Positions 1 to 9,242 of a DNA stretch of 64,000 nt are shown here, one piece after another; position 1 is the first letter of the stretch, and each line of letters opens with the position of its first letter. The notes under the pieces are model-generated. The model did no database searches. It saw only the letters and a program-made list of their open reading frames with translations, and was not told the DNA's origin. The DNA lies in assembly GCF_009762795.1 (NCBI RefSeq), contig NZ_CP046400.1, positions 2,147,501-2,211,500 on the forward strand, given 5' to 3'. The DNA is from Pseudodesulfovibrio cashew (GTDB lineage Bacteria > Desulfobacterota > Desulfovibrionia > Desulfovibrionales > Desulfovibrionaceae). A program made the translations under genes and the position numbers.

Positions 1-435
1 CGGGATACGGCGGAGATCGGTGGGGCCAAGGCGGAGGTGTCGGGCGTGGAGTTCGTCTGCGACGTGCCCGACGGGCTTGGTGACATCCAGGCCGACACCG
101 CGGCCCTCTCCGCGGCGCTGGTCAATTTCCTGGAAAACGGAGTGGATGCCTGCGACGGTCGCGGTGTTGACGGCGGTGGCCGCCTGGAGTTCTCGGCCCG
201 GCGGGAGAACGGCAACCTGGTCATCACGGTCGCGGATAATGGCATGGGCATGGACCAGGAGACGAAGGATAAGATCTTCACCCTGTTCTTCTCCTCCAAG
301 GGCAAGCGAGGCACCGGCATCGGATTGTTCATCTCCAACCAGACCATCGAACGGCACGGCGGGACCATTCGAGTGGATTCGTCGCCGGACACGGGGTCGA
401 TTTTCACCATAATTCTGCCTGACCGGCTCAGTTGA
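1..435 (+). CDS. Sensor histidine kinase, C-terminal fragment (5' end outside window)
   Basis: The frame is open from the first base, so the gene begins upstream of the window. The visible 144 residues are a HATPase_c catalytic domain. They show an N-box (VNFLENGVDACD), a G1 box (DNGMGM), an F-box region (IFTLFFSSKGKRGTG) and a G2-like GIGLFISN, then a C-terminal strand ending in LPDRLS. This domain binds ATP and phosphorylates a conserved histidine, which would lie off the left edge. The sensory part and partner receiver cannot be seen, so no signal can be assigned. An Rrf2 regulator follows on the same strand 131 bp downstream. Confidence 0.9.
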   Translation, partial: RDTAEIGGAKAEVSGVEFVCDVPDGLGDIQADTAALSAALVNFLENGVDACDGRGVDGGGRLEFSARRENGNLVITVADNGMGMDQETKDKIFTLFFSSKGKRGTGIGLFISNQTIERHGGTIRVDSSPDTGSIFTIILPDRLS

Positions 436-565
436 GCCTTGGGCCGCGCATCGGCCTCCGGCACCTCCGCTCCCGGCTGATTGTCAGGAGCCGCCCGCTG
501 TGGTATGCCGGTTCCTCACGGGGCGCGGCTTCCGCTCTCCTTTTTCGCTTTTCGAGTACGCCGCA

Positions 566-1006
566 ATGAAACTGACCACACGAAGCCGTTACGGAACCCG
601 CCTCCTCCTCGACATCGCCCTGCACAGCCAGGACGGCAGCCCCGTGCCCAGCAAAGACACGGCACGGAGGGAAGGGCTGTCGCTCAAGTACCTGGAGCGG
701 CTCATTCAGATGCTCAAGCAGGCGGGCTACGTCAAGGGTAAGCGCGGCCCCAACGGGGGCAACGTGCTGATCCGCGAGCCTGCGGACATCTCCATCGGTG
801 AAGTGGCCCGGATTCTTGACGGCGAGGAACAGGTTCTGGGGTGTGAGGGGGATGTCACCACCTGCCCGCGTGCCGCCGTCTGTCTCAAACGGTCCATCTG
901 GGACGACGCCAGCATGGCCATGTACAAGATGCTCGACTCCTATTCCCTGGCAGACCTGATGAAGGACGCGTATCTGTGTCCGCATAATCCGCCGCAAGAG
1001 GAATAG
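566..1006 (+). CDS. Rrf2/IscR-family transcriptional regulator
   Basis: This is a 146-residue protein of normal Rrf2 size. The N-terminal winged helix-turn-helix begins MKLTTRSRYGTRLLLDIA and includes the recognition region LSLKYLERLIQMLKQAGYVKGKRGPNGG. Three cysteines in GCEGDVTTCPRAAVCLK (CX6CX5C) sit where IscR-type proteins bind an Fe-S cluster, so it may sense iron-sulfur or redox status. The start was placed at the ATG at 566 because family members begin there; the frame could extend upstream to 500, but those residues do not resemble the family. Targets are unknown. The next gene downstream is a sensor kinase with putative heme motifs. Confidence 0.88.
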   Translation: MKLTTRSRYGTRLLLDIALHSQDGSPVPSKDTARREGLSLKYLERLIQMLKQAGYVKGKRGPNGGNVLIREPADISIGEVARILDGEEQVLGCEGDVTTCPRAAVCLKRSIWDDASMAMYKMLDSYSLADLMKDAYLCPHNPPQEE

Positions 1007-1055
1007 ACGCCCGACCGCGATCGGAAACAACCAAGGCCATGAGGGAGGCTGCACG

Positions 1056-3320
1056 TTGTTCAAGAGATTTCGAGAAAGCCTGATTGCCAAGATGATCCTG
1101 TCCGGGGGAGTGACGCTGCTGCTCTGCGTATTCCTGTGGACGGGATTCAACGTTTTCTACTTCAAGCGTAATGTGGAAGACAACGTCATGTCCGACATCG
1201 CCATGTTGTCGGACACGATCATGCTCGGCCTGCACTACGCCATGATGCTCGACTCCGAGAAGGACATCGAGGAGAACATCAACAATATCAGCAAGCAGGA
1301 AGACATCCGCAATATCCGCGTCTACAACAAGGAAGGGCGCATCGTTTTTTCCAATATCCCGGAGGAGGTGGGGACCACCATCGACCGGACGGCCCCTTCC
1401 TGCCGGAGCTGCCACCAGTACGATCCGCCGCCCGCGACCATGCCCCTGTCCGAACGCAGCCGGATGTTCAAGTCGGGGGGTGAGCGGCTGATGGGCATCA
1501 TGACGCCCATTCCCAATTCCGAGGGGTGTTCGCCCGGGCCGTGTCACGTGCACAGCAACGACGAGAAGGTCCTGGGCCTGCTGGACGTGAGCCTGAACAT
1601 GGACAAGAAGAACGCCATGATCGCCACCTTCGAGCAGGTCAACGTGGGCATCTCCGTGGTGGTTTTCGTGGCCACGTTCATCGCCCTGTTCGTCTTCACC
1701 TACAAATTTATCTTCCGGCCCATCACGCGCTACATCAAGGCTACGCGGGGCATCAGCGAGGGGTATGCCTTTTCGCCCATCGACGTGGAGCAGGCCGACG
1801 AGATCGGGACCCTGGGACAGGCCTTCAACATCATGGGCCAGCGTGTTTCGGAAAAGCACCGCGAGCTGATGGAGCAGCGGGAGGAATTCCGCAACCTGTT
1901 CGACAACGTGCCTTGTCTGGTCAGCGTGGTGGACAGGGATTTCCGGGTGGTGCAGCACAACAACGCCTACGAGCGCCACTTCGGCCTGCCCATGGGCAAC
2001 CGCTGCTGGCAGATCAACAAGGGGCGGCTCGAAAAATGCGAGGCGTGCCCTGTGGAGCGGACTTTCGAGGACGGCCTTTCGCACATGAGCGAGGAGTCCG
2101 GCCTGTCCAAGGACGGCAAGCCCATCCACTGGATCGTCTACACCTCGCCCGTGCACGACAAGCACGGCAAGGTGGTGGCGGCCATGGAGATGATGATCGA
2201 CATCACCTGGCGCAAGGAGCTGGAGAGCCGCCTTGCCCAGTCCGAGCGGCGTTATCACGCCATCTTCGACTCCATTCCCAACGCCATCTTCATCCTGGAT
2301 CGGGAGTCCCTGGAGATTCTCAACTGCAACGACTCCTCGGAGGGCATCTACGGATGGGCTCCCCAGGAGCTGCGCGGCCGCTCCTTCCTGGAGTTCTTCC
2401 GAGAGGAGGAACTCTCCGACTGGAACCATCTTGTCCGCTCCAAGGGCGAGATCGAGCTGTGTACGCACATCACCCGGACCGGCAAGCCGATCTTCGTGTT
2501 CATGCGCATCTCGCCAGCCAGCTTCGACGACAGGGAAACCCTGATAGTCACCTGCACGGACGTGACCAAGCGCATGGAGGCCGAGCAGCAGCTCATCCAG
2601 GCGAGCAAGATGACCACTCTGGGCGAGATGTCCACGGGCGTGGCTCATGAGCTCAACCAGCCGCTGACCATCCTCAAGGCCATCTCCAATTTGCTCTCTC
2701 GCAAGGTTTCCAGGAAAGCCCCGGTGGAGCCGGGGATCATGGAGGAGATGGCCGAGGGCATCTCCACCCATGTGGACCGGGCGAGCAAGATTATCGAGCA
2801 CATGCGGGAATTCGGGCGCAAGGCGGACCTCAAGACCATGCCGGTGCAGCTGAACGAGGTGCTGGAGCGTGGTTTCGAGTTCTTCAGCCAGCAGCTCAAG
2901 GTCCACAACATTGAGGTGGTCTGGGACCTGGATAAGAACCTCCCCATGATCATGGCCGACTCCAACCGGCTGGAGCAGGTGGTGGTCAACCTGTTGCTCA
3001 ACGCCAGGGACGCCATCGAGGAGAAGTGGAAGGGGCGCGGACTGGACGCGGACAAGCGCATTCATATCCGTTCCTTCCGCAAGGACTCTAGCGTCTTCTT
3101 CCGGGTCTGCGACACGGGCGCGGGTATCCCCGACCCCATCCGCGACAGGTTGTTCGAGCCCTTCTTCACCACCAAGAGCGTGGGCAAGGGCACAGGACTG
3201 GGCCTGTCCATCTCCTACGGTATCGTGGGCGACTACGGCGGAGACATCAAGGTCGTGGAGTGGGAGGGCGAGGGCGCCTGCTTCGAGATTTCCTTCCCGG
3301 TTGCCGAGTGCGGGATGTAA
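1056..3320 (+). CDS. Sensor histidine kinase with CXXCH-containing periplasmic domain and two PAS domains
   Basis: 754 residues. TM1 lies near 11-31, the periplasmic domain at 32-196 and TM2 near 197-217, followed by HAMP, a PAS at about 278-395, a PAS at about 400-505, HisKA with the H-box [10 protein letters not shown] (His531) and HATPase_c. The periplasmic domain carries CRSCH (116-120), a c-type heme motif, and CSPGPCH (158-164), a possible CX4CH variant. The first PAS has a CX10CX2CP cysteine set (317, 328, 331). The start is TTG, chosen because AGGGAGG lies 7 bases upstream and the TM1 region follows directly. A periplasmic redox or ligand sensor is inferred. No cognate receiver lies on the same strand; a lone receiver on the opposite strand ends 30 bp away. 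Confidence 0.9.
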   Translation: MFKRFRESLIAKMILSGGVTLLLCVFLWTGFNVFYFKRNVEDNVMSDIAMLSDTIMLGLHYAMMLDSEKDIEENINNISKQEDIRNIRVYNKEGRIVFSNIPEEVGTTIDRTAPSCRSCHQYDPPPATMPLSERSRMFKSGGERLMGIMTPIPNSEGCSPGPCHVHSNDEKVLGLLDVSLNMDKKNAMIATFEQVNVGISVVVFVATFIALFVFTYKFIFRPITRYIKATRGISEGYAFSPIDVEQADEIGTLGQAFNIMGQRVSEKHRELMEQREEFRNLFDNVPCLVSVVDRDFRVVQHNNAYERHFGLPMGNRCWQINKGRLEKCEACPVERTFEDGLSHMSEESGLSKDGKPIHWIVYTSPVHDKHGKVVAAMEMMIDITWRKELESRLAQSERRYHAIFDSIPNAIFILDRESLEILNCNDSSEGIYGWAPQELRGRSFLEFFREEELSDWNHLVRSKGEIELCTHITRTGKPIFVFMRISPASFDDRETLIVTCTDVTKRMEAEQQLIQASKMTTLGEMSTGVAHELNQPLTILKAISNLLSRKVSRKAPVEPGIMEEMAEGISTHVDRASKIIEHMREFGRKADLKTMPVQLNEVLERGFEFFSQQLKVHNIEVVWDLDKNLPMIMADSNRLEQVVVNLLLNARDAIEEKWKGRGLDADKRIHIRSFRKDSSVFFRVCDTGAGIPDPIRDRLFEPFFTTKSVGKGTGLGLSISYGIVGDYGGDIKVVEWEGEGACFEISFPVAECGM

Positions 3321-3350
3321 CCGGTTTCTCGGTACGTCTGCCGGACTGAT

Positions 3351-3770
3351 TCAGGCGTTGCGGGCAAGGGAGGTGAGTACCGCCTCCCGGATTCGTGCCG
3401 CCAGTTCCTCGGCCTCCGTGGGCTTGAACAGGAAGTCGAACGCTCCGGCGCGAATTGCCTTGATGCCGTCCAGAACGCTGCCCTGGCCGGTGAGCATGAT
3501 CACCGGTACGCCGGGGAAGCGCCTGCGTAGGGCCTTGAGCGTTTGCACGCCGTCCAGTCCGGGCATCAGCACGTCCAGCACCACCACGTCCACCGGAGCC
3601 CTCTCCAGAATGCAATAGGCCTCGTAGCCGTCCGTAGCCGTTTCCACAGCCATACCCAGCCTGCCCAGCCGTTTTGCCATGACGGCGGTGAACTCGCTTT
3701 CGTCGTCCACCAGCAGGACACGGATGGGGATGGGGCAAAGAGTCATGCCTTCCTGTGTTTCAAGGGGCAT
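3351..3770 (-). CDS. Single-domain response regulator (CheY-like receiver)
   Basis: 139 residues that are nearly all receiver domain. Acidic pocket is VDDE, phospho-acceptor Asp66 in VVVLDVLMPG, Thr in MLTGQG and Lys in FLFKP. There is no output domain, so it probably passes phosphate to another protein or acts by protein contact. It is convergent with the heme-motif kinase. Two starts are possible: ATG at 3770 with GGAAG 10 bases upstream, or ATG at 3746 with AGGAAGG very close to the start; the receiver fold is complete in both. Confidence 0.88.
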   Translation of the reverse strand: MPLETQEGMTLCPIPIRVLLVDDESEFTAVMAKRLGRLGMAVETATDGYEAYCILERAPVDVVVLDVLMPGLDGVQTLKALRRRFPGVPVIMLTGQGSVLDGIKAIRAGAFDFLFKPTEAEELAARIREAVLTSLARNA

Positions 3771-3925
3771 GCCAGCAGCACTTCCTGCGTCCGTTATTCT
3801 TTGCGAAATTTTATTTCAAAAAAATATTCAGTAATTTCATTTTGATATCTTTTGGTACGCCTGTTGGCTTAAATAAATTGGATACGTGAACTTTCTTTTT
3901 CCATTTGATATCGACTGGCGAACCT

Positions 3926-3958
3926 GCGGCAAGCGGTACGAAACGTACCGCTTGCCGC
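3926..3958. repeat. 15-bp perfect inverted repeat with 3-base loop
   Basis: The left arm GCGGCAAGCGGTACG (3926-3940), the loop AAA and the right arm CGTACCGCTTGCCGC (3944-3958) match perfectly. A T-rich stretch follows on the plus strand, so it could act as a rho-independent terminator. No plus-strand gene ends nearby (the last ends at 3320), so an enhancer-like binding site for a sigma-54 activator, or the 3' end of an unannotated small RNA, are alternatives. Confidence 0.75.
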
Positions 3959-4207
3959 TCTGTTTTGATTTTATCCGGTACGATCAGGGCTTTTGTGACC
4001 TTTTCACCGGGAGTGGGGCGAATGGTGCCATTGATACAAAAAGTACCGGTTTAGTCTGTTTCAGCTACCAAATCGGCCACCGATTCCTTGATGGAGAGCG
4101 TGAATGGCCGGGATCTGCATTACGGTTGCTTGAGCTAAATAAGCTTTTATTTCAATAGGTAGAAGTGCTTTTTGCTGCGTCTGACCTGATGTGACGTGGT
4201 CGGAGGC

Positions 4208-4222
4208 TGGCATGTGCCTTGC
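4208..4222 (+). promoter_or_regulatory. Probable sigma-54 promoter (-24/-12)
   Basis: TGGCATGTGCCTTGC matches the -24/-12 consensus TGGCAC-N5-TTGC with one change and exact GG-to-GC spacing of 10. It lies 47 bases before the ATG of the kinase at 4270, consistent with a short leader. An NtrC-type activator encoded in the same block (10843-12189) is a candidate driver. Confidence 0.7.
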
Positions 4223-4269
4223 TCATTGGGAAATGACAGGGCGCAGGACCGCGCCCGAAGGAAAGCACC

Positions 4270-5982
4270 ATGCCCCCGGAAAAGAAAGCATACGACAAAC
4301 TTACGCGGAACATCGCGCTGTCCGTGATCACGGTGTCCATCGCACCGCTGATCATGGTCGGGGGGCTCATCTTCGACCAGTTCCGGTCCATCTATCATGA
4401 AAAGGTCTACGCCCATCTGGCCGAGGTGGTGGACAAGCACGCGGTCAACATTGACGATTTTTTGCGGGAAAAGTTGTATGAAACACAGTATCTGGCCGGA
4501 GTTCATACCTACGGGGAACTGGTCGAGCCCGGGGTCATGGAGCGGGTGCTCAGAAGTATGCAGTCGCAGTTCGGCCGCATCTTCGTTGACTTGGGCGTCG
4601 TCGACAGTACCGGCCACCAGGTCGCCTATGCAGGGCCTTACGCCCTGTTGGGCGCCGATTATTCCCAAGCCACCTGGTACCTGGACTCCCGCTCCGGGAC
4701 CGCGTCCATCAGCGACGTGTTCGAGGGGCTCCGGCAGTCGCCCCATTTCATCATCGCCGCGAACAGCGGGGAAGCGGACCACCCGTGGACCCTGCGCGCC
4801 ACCATCGACTTCCTGGCCTTCAGCAACATGGTCGAGAATATCCGCATGGGTGAGACCGGCTATGCCTACATTCTCAATGAGGACGGCGTGTTCCAGACCC
4901 GTCCTCCCCAGAACCGGGTCAAGGACATGGCCCTGGAGCCGGGCAGGATCGTTCGCTTCAAGGGCGCGCCTTCCGGCGTGACCATCAGGGAGTCCAAAGG
5001 CGATGACGGGGAGACCTATCTGACCGTCTCCTCACTGCTCAAGAACGGCCAGTGGAAGCTGATCTACCGTCAGGCCGAGTCCGACGCCTTCTCCGATATG
5101 GTCCACGCCGAATACGTTACCCTGGCAATCTTTCTGTTGGGCGGCCTGGCCATCGTGGTCATGGCGGTGCTCATCTCCCGCAAGCTGGTGGCCCGCTGGC
5201 GCTCCCTGGATCGCGAGTCCGAGCTCATCAACAAGCAGATGGTCGAGACCGGCAAGCTGGCCGCCATCGGCGAGCTGGCGGCAGGCATTGCCCACGAGAT
5301 CAACAACCCGGTGGCGATCATGATCGAGGAAGCCGGGTGGGCAGGCGATCTGCTGGCGGACGAGGGGCGCGAGCTGCGTTCCGCCGAAGAGATAGACCGC
5401 GCCCTGCGCCAGGTGCGCACTCAGGGCAAGCGGTGCAAGGACATCACCCACAAGCTGCTCAGTTTCGCCCGCCAGACCGACTCCCGCGCCAATCCGGTCC
5501 ACCTCCCGGACCTCATACGCGAGATCGTGGGGCTCTCCGAGCAGCAGGCTCGTTTCGCCCACGTGGATTTTACGCTGGACCTGCCGGAATCCATGCCTCT
5601 GGTCAACGGCTCGGCCACCGAGCTGCAACAGGTTTTTCTCAATCTCATCAACAACGCCATGCAGGCCATGGAGCTCTCGGGCGGCGAACTTTCTGTCGCC
5701 TGCCGAGAAGAGCACGGCCAGGCCGTGATTGAAGTCCGGGACACCGGTCCCGGAATCCCGGCCGCCAACCTCAGCCGTATTTTCGAGCCTTTCTTCACCA
5801 CCAAACCGGTGGGCAAGGGCAGCGGCCTGGGGTTGTCCATCTGCTACGGGATCATCCACCGCATGGGTGGTGACATAGACGTCGATAGCGTGGTGGGCTC
5901 GGGCACCCGGTTCACAGTCCGGCTGCCTTTCCCGCCCCCCGGACATTTTCAGGAAAGCAAAAAGGAGATTCGTCATGACTGA
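4270..5982 (+). CDS. Membrane sensor histidine kinase with extracytoplasmic Cache-type domain
   Basis: 570 residues. TM1 is near 15-36, followed by a large extracytoplasmic domain at about 40-280 resembling double Cache sensors (for example [15 protein letters not shown] and [13 protein letters not shown]). TM2 is near 283-304. HisKA has [12 protein letters not shown] (His342), and HATPase_c shows [16 protein letters not shown] and [19 protein letters not shown] precedes the ATG. The coding end overlaps the next receiver by 8 bases, so kinase and receiver are probably co-translated. Cache sensors bind small organic or inorganic ligands; the ligand here is unknown. The downstream TauE/SafE exporter suggests a sulfonate or sulfur oxyanion link, which is inference. 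Confidence 0.92.
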   Translation: MPPEKKAYDKLTRNIALSVITVSIAPLIMVGGLIFDQFRSIYHEKVYAHLAEVVDKHAVNIDDFLREKLYETQYLAGVHTYGELVEPGVMERVLRSMQSQFGRIFVDLGVVDSTGHQVAYAGPYALLGADYSQATWYLDSRSGTASISDVFEGLRQSPHFIIAANSGEADHPWTLRATIDFLAFSNMVENIRMGETGYAYILNEDGVFQTRPPQNRVKDMALEPGRIVRFKGAPSGVTIRESKGDDGETYLTVSSLLKNGQWKLIYRQAESDAFSDMVHAEYVTLAIFLLGGLAIVVMAVLISRKLVARWRSLDRESELINKQMVETGKLAAIGELAAGIAHEINNPVAIMIEEAGWAGDLLADEGRELRSAEEIDRALRQVRTQGKRCKDITHKLLSFARQTDSRANPVHLPDLIREIVGLSEQQARFAHVDFTLDLPESMPLVNGSATELQQVFLNLINNAMQAMELSGGELSVACREEHGQAVIEVRDTGPGIPAANLSRIFEPFFTTKPVGKGSGLGLSICYGIIHRMGGDIDVDSVVGSGTRFTVRLPFPPPGHFQESKKEIRHD

Positions 5983-6406
5983 TGCCATCGTGTTGCTCGT
6001 GGACGATGAGGAAGGTTTCGTCGAGGCCATGTCCAAGCGGCTGAGCAAGCGGAACATGACCGTCTACAAGGCGTTCGACGGAGACCAGGCCCTGGCCCGG
6101 CTCGCCGAACACCGGGACATTCAGGTGGTGATTCTCGACATGAAGATGCCGGGCAAGGACGGCCTGGTGGTGCTTCAGGAGATCAAGGAGGCGGCCCCCA
6201 TGGTGGAGGTGATCATGCTCACCGGCCACGCCACGGTGCCCACGGCCGTGGAGGGCATCCAGTACGGAGCCTACGACTATCTGATGAAGCCCTGCGATTT
6301 CAACACCCTCAACGAGAAGATCCTTGAGGCCGTGGAGCTGTTCAAGCGGCACGATGAAGAGGCTGTAGAAGCCCGTGTCGGCGACATTGCCCAGCGCATG
6401 ATCTGA
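5975..6406 (+). CDS. Single-domain response regulator 1 of 3
   Basis: 143 residues, a CheY-like receiver with LLVDDE, Asp55 in VVILDMKMPG, Thr in MLTGHA and Lys in YLMKP, plus a short charged C-terminal tail. It overlaps the kinase gene by 8 bases, making it the most likely direct partner. It is the first of three consecutive receivers without output domains, an arrangement expected of a phosphorelay or a branched signal-distribution system. Confidence 0.92.
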   Translation: MTDAIVLLVDDEEGFVEAMSKRLSKRNMTVYKAFDGDQALARLAEHRDIQVVILDMKMPGKDGLVVLQEIKEAAPMVEVIMLTGHATVPTAVEGIQYGAYDYLMKPCDFNTLNEKILEAVELFKRHDEEAVEARVGDIAQRMI

Positions 6407-6425
6407 CCCCGGAGGAAGAGGAATC

Positions 6426-6815
6426 ATGATCGGGAACGGAAAGGACGTCAGGCTGCTGCTGGTGGACGACGAGACCGGTTTTGCCGACGTGGTCTGCAAG
6501 CGCATGTCCCATCGGGGCGTGCTTGCCACGTCCGCATCCAGCGGCGAAGAGGCGGTTCGCCTCCTGCGGGAGTGCGAATTCGACGTGGCCGTGGTGGACC
6601 TCAAGCTCGAAGGCATGAGCGGGATCGAGATCCTTAAGGTCTTCAAGCTGATGGTCCCGGCCATGCCGGTGGTCATGCTTACCGGCCACGGCAGCGGCGA
6701 TGCCCGACAGGCGTGCCTTGAGCTAGGAGCGGCCTGCTATCTTTCCAAGCCCGTGGATTTCGAACGGCTCCTGGTCAAGATTCTCTGGCTCGGGAAGGGA
6801 GGGAAGGCCGCATGA
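6426..6815 (+). CDS. Single-domain response regulator 2 of 3
   Basis: 129 residues with a receiver fold: LLVDDE, Asp58 in VAVVDLKLEG, MLTGHG and YLSKPVD. The usual MP after the phospho-aspartate is replaced by LEG, but the pocket residues are present. An RBS-like GGAGGAAGAGG precedes the ATG. It overlaps the third receiver by 4 bases, so all three are likely translationally coupled. No output domain is visible. Confidence 0.9.
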   Translation: MIGNGKDVRLLLVDDETGFADVVCKRMSHRGVLATSASSGEEAVRLLRECEFDVAVVDLKLEGMSGIEILKVFKLMVPAMPVVMLTGHGSGDARQACLELGAACYLSKPVDFERLLVKILWLGKGGKAA

Positions 6816-7201
6816 GCGAAGTACGAGTTCTGCTGGTGGACGACGAACCCCGGTTTTCCGCGCCCCTGGGAAAGCGGTTGGCCAAGCGCGGATTCGCGGT
6901 CGGCACCGTGGACAGCGGACAGAAGGCCCTGGACCTGCTGGAGACAGAGGGCTTCGACGTGGTCCTGCTCGACATCAAGATGGCGGGCATGGACGGCATC
7001 AACACTCTGGGAAAGCTCAAGCGGCGACATCCCAGAGTGGAGGTGATCATGCTCACGGCCCATGCCAACACGGAGATGGTCATTTCCTGCCTGGCCATGG
7101 GGGCGTGCGACTATTTGTTGAAACCCGCGGACATGGAAGAGCTGGTCAGGAAGATCGGTGAGGCCGTGCGCCGCGACAACCGGAAACCGGCAGACCGGTA
7201 G
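6812..7201 (+). CDS. Single-domain response regulator 3 of 3
   Basis: 129 residues with a receiver fold: LLVDDE, Asp54 in VVLLDIKMAG, MLTAHA and YLLKPAD. It starts in a 4-base ATGA overlap with the preceding receiver and is followed after 44 bases by the TauE/SafE transporter. Its sequence differs enough from receivers 1 and 2 that the three are unlikely to be redundant recent copies. Confidence 0.9.
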   Translation: MSEVRVLLVDDEPRFSAPLGKRLAKRGFAVGTVDSGQKALDLLETEGFDVVLLDIKMAGMDGINTLGKLKRRHPRVEVIMLTAHANTEMVISCLAMGACDYLLKPADMEELVRKIGEAVRRDNRKPADR

Positions 7202-7245
7202 CCGGACAGAGACTGGAAACAACCTTAAGAGGAAGAGAGGAAGCC

Positions 7246-8523
7246 ATGAGATTTTTCAAGGATTGGGGCCGATTCATGATGGCCGGGGCAGGCGCTCTGG
7301 CCAGATGGGAAATAGAGAACGCCAAGTCCATCACCGGAAGCCGGAAAAAGCTGCTGCTCATCGCGCTGCTGACCATCCCGGCCGTCCTGGGCAGCATCGC
7401 CTTCGCCGACCAGATCGGACCGGCGCTGCCCGACCTGCTCGGCGGCAAGAAGGCCTACAGCCCGGCCTTCTACAGCCTGGGGATCTACATGGTGTCCATC
7501 GCCATCGGCATGGGTGCCGGGTTGATCACCGGCTGTATCGGCGCGGGCGGCGGCTTCATCATCGCCCCGGCGCTCATGAGCGCGGGCATCAAGGGCATCC
7601 TGGCCGTGGGCACCGACCTGTTCCACATCTTTGCCAAGGCGATCATGGGCAGCGTCATCCACCGCAAGCTCGGCAACGTGTCCGTGGCACTGGCCGCGGT
7701 CTTCCTGATCGGCGCCGTGCTCGGGGCCACCACGGGCGGCGTGATCAACCGGATGCTCTATGAGATCAACCCCGTGCTCAGCGACGCGTTCATCACCACG
7801 GTCTATTCGCTCATGCTCGGCTTCCTGGGCTTCTATGCCCTCACCGACTTCCTGCGCTCGCGCAAGGCCGGGAAGGGCGGCGACGCCCACGGCGGCGGCG
7901 AAGGCGCTGAGCTGGGCGGCCTCTCCCGTTCCCTGCAGGACGTCAAGTTCCCGCCCATGATCAAGTTCGACGAGGACCTTATTCCCGGCGGACGGCGCAT
8001 CTCCTGGGTGTTCCTGGTCCTGTCCGGCATGCTCGTCGGCCTGGCTGCGGGCATCATGGGCGTCGGCGGCGGGTTCCTGACCTTCCCCATCTTCGTCTAC
8101 ATCCTGGGCGTCTCGTCCATGACCACGGTCGGCACCGACATCTTCCAGATCGTGTTCACCGCAGGCTTCGCGTCCATCACCCAGTACGCCATCTACGGCT
8201 TCATCTTCTTCACCCTGGCCATGGGCATGCTCATCGGCTCCCTGCTCGGCATCCAGATCGGGGCTCTTGTGACCAAGGTCGTGCCCGGCATCACCATCCG
8301 GGGATTCTACGCCATGGCCGTCCTGGCCGGGTTCATGAACCGGATCTTCGCCCTGCCCAGCAAGCTCGGTGAAATGGGGGTCATCTCCATCTCGCCCGGC
8401 CTGGGATCGCTACTCAATAACATCGGCATCTGGCTGTTCTTCATCGTTATCGGCGGGTTCTCGGTCTGGGTCATCGGCACCTTCCTGAAGAACATCCCGG
8501 TACTCAAGCGAGAGGAGGCATAG
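7246..8523 (+). CDS. TauE/SafE-family anion exporter
   Basis: 425 residues with about eight or more hydrophobic segments in two related halves. Each half carries the family's glycine-rich loop (CIGAGGGFIIAPAL and IMGVGGGFLTFPIF) and a VGTD motif. Family members export sulfite, sulfoacetate or other organosulfur anions, or import related anions. A cytoplasmic loop near residues 205-245 is glycine-rich and charged, and about 50 extra residues precede the first half. AAGAGAGGAAGCC precedes the ATG. It sits at the centre of a kinase/receiver operon and is followed 2 bases later by a small membrane protein, so regulated sulfur-anion efflux is plausible but the substrate is not shown. Confidence 0.9.
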   Translation: MRFFKDWGRFMMAGAGALARWEIENAKSITGSRKKLLLIALLTIPAVLGSIAFADQIGPALPDLLGGKKAYSPAFYSLGIYMVSIAIGMGAGLITGCIGAGGGFIIAPALMSAGIKGILAVGTDLFHIFAKAIMGSVIHRKLGNVSVALAAVFLIGAVLGATTGGVINRMLYEINPVLSDAFITTVYSLMLGFLGFYALTDFLRSRKAGKGGDAHGGGEGAELGGLSRSLQDVKFPPMIKFDEDLIPGGRRISWVFLVLSGMLVGLAAGIMGVGGGFLTFPIFVYILGVSSMTTVGTDIFQIVFTAGFASITQYAIYGFIFFTLAMGMLIGSLLGIQIGALVTKVVPGITIRGFYAMAVLAGFMNRIFALPSKLGEMGVISISPGLGSLLNNIGIWLFFIVIGGFSVWVIGTFLKNIPVLKREEA

Positions 8524-8525
8524 TC

Positions 8526-9212
8526 ATGATTTACAACAAGAAAGAGTTCTACGGAGGGGCCGGTCTTCTGGTCGTCTTCTTCATCGTCCTGGTCATCATG
8601 TTCCAGCCCATCTTCAGCGGCCACAACGCCATGCAGTACCTGGACAACCTCTACAACTCCATCTCCAAGGGGTCCGTGGAATACGCCCCGGCCATGAAGC
8701 CGGAAGTGGCGGCAGTCATGGGCAAGACCGTGGACCTGACCCTGGCCTATCCCAGCGAGGCCGAAGCCGCCCAGTCAGCGAAGATGTTCGCCATGACCGG
8801 CGTGGTGGCCGCGGCCTCCGGAACCGAGGTCAAGGTCTCGGGCTCCCTGGGGAGCATCCTGAACGGCACCCTTGAGGATTCCTCGGCCCTGTACGGCAAC
8901 GACGGCAAGTACCTGGAGGACAAGTACGGCCTGGACGCGCGGCGGCCGGTCTACAACTGGTGGACGAGTCTGAAGCTCATGGACAAGGCGCTCAAGAAGC
9001 AGAAGGAGTTCGCCTCGGCCAAGCTGGCTAACACCGTGCAGAAGAAGGTGGTGGAGGCGGCCTACAACTATTACGGCGTGGAGCCCGTCCACATCATGGA
9101 CAAGCTCGGGCTGGTCATCTTCTCCCTGGCCTTCTACGTCTTCTACACCCTTTGGTACGGCTTCGCCATCCTCTTCGTCTTCGAAGGATGGGGCCTGCGA
9201 CTGAGTCATTGA
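8526..9212 (+). CDS. Hypothetical two-TM membrane protein partner of the TauE-like exporter
   Basis: 228 residues. One hydrophobic helix lies near the N terminus (about 12-30) and one near the C terminus (about 195-222), with a soluble domain between them that is rich in Ala and Lys. I do not recognise a family. It begins 2 bases after the exporter stop, so the two are almost certainly co-expressed and may form one complex. The middle domain contains an SGSLGSI-type stretch and a long charged helix (KALKKQKEFASAKL). A role as a periplasmic accessory or sensor of the exporter is inference. Confidence 0.82.
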   Translation: MIYNKKEFYGGAGLLVVFFIVLVIMFQPIFSGHNAMQYLDNLYNSISKGSVEYAPAMKPEVAAVMGKTVDLTLAYPSEAEAAQSAKMFAMTGVVAAASGTEVKVSGSLGSILNGTLEDSSALYGNDGKYLEDKYGLDARRPVYNWWTSLKLMDKALKKQKEFASAKLANTVQKKVVEAAYNYYGVEPVHIMDKLGLVIFSLAFYVFYTLWYGFAILFVFEGWGLRLSH

Positions 9213-9242
9213 TTTGCAAACGGACCACACACCATACCCTCA

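Larger units (their letters stand above)
3771..4269. other. AT-rich regulatory intergenic region upstream of kinase operon
   Basis: Almost 500 bases without a convincing gene. A 90-codon plus-strand frame at 3886-4158 has no family resemblance and contains the large dyad, so I do not call it. The stretch is markedly more AT-rich than its surroundings. It holds a 15-bp perfect dyad at 3926-3958, further GGTAC-type half-sites (around 3854, 3975-3981 and 4043-4049) and a sigma-54 type promoter at 4208-4222. I read it as promoter plus upstream activator sites for the operon starting at 4270. Confidence 0.55.

Noticed and set aside
885..3065. Long open frame antisense to the heme-motif kinase
   Set aside because: It is the reverse complement of a clear kinase gene, has no recognisable domain and a Leu/His/Val-rich composition typical of antisense frames in GC-rich coding DNA.
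3886..4158. 90-codon frame in the kinase operon upstream region
   Set aside because: It has no RBS, no domain, and it includes the 15-bp dyad and several operator-like sites.
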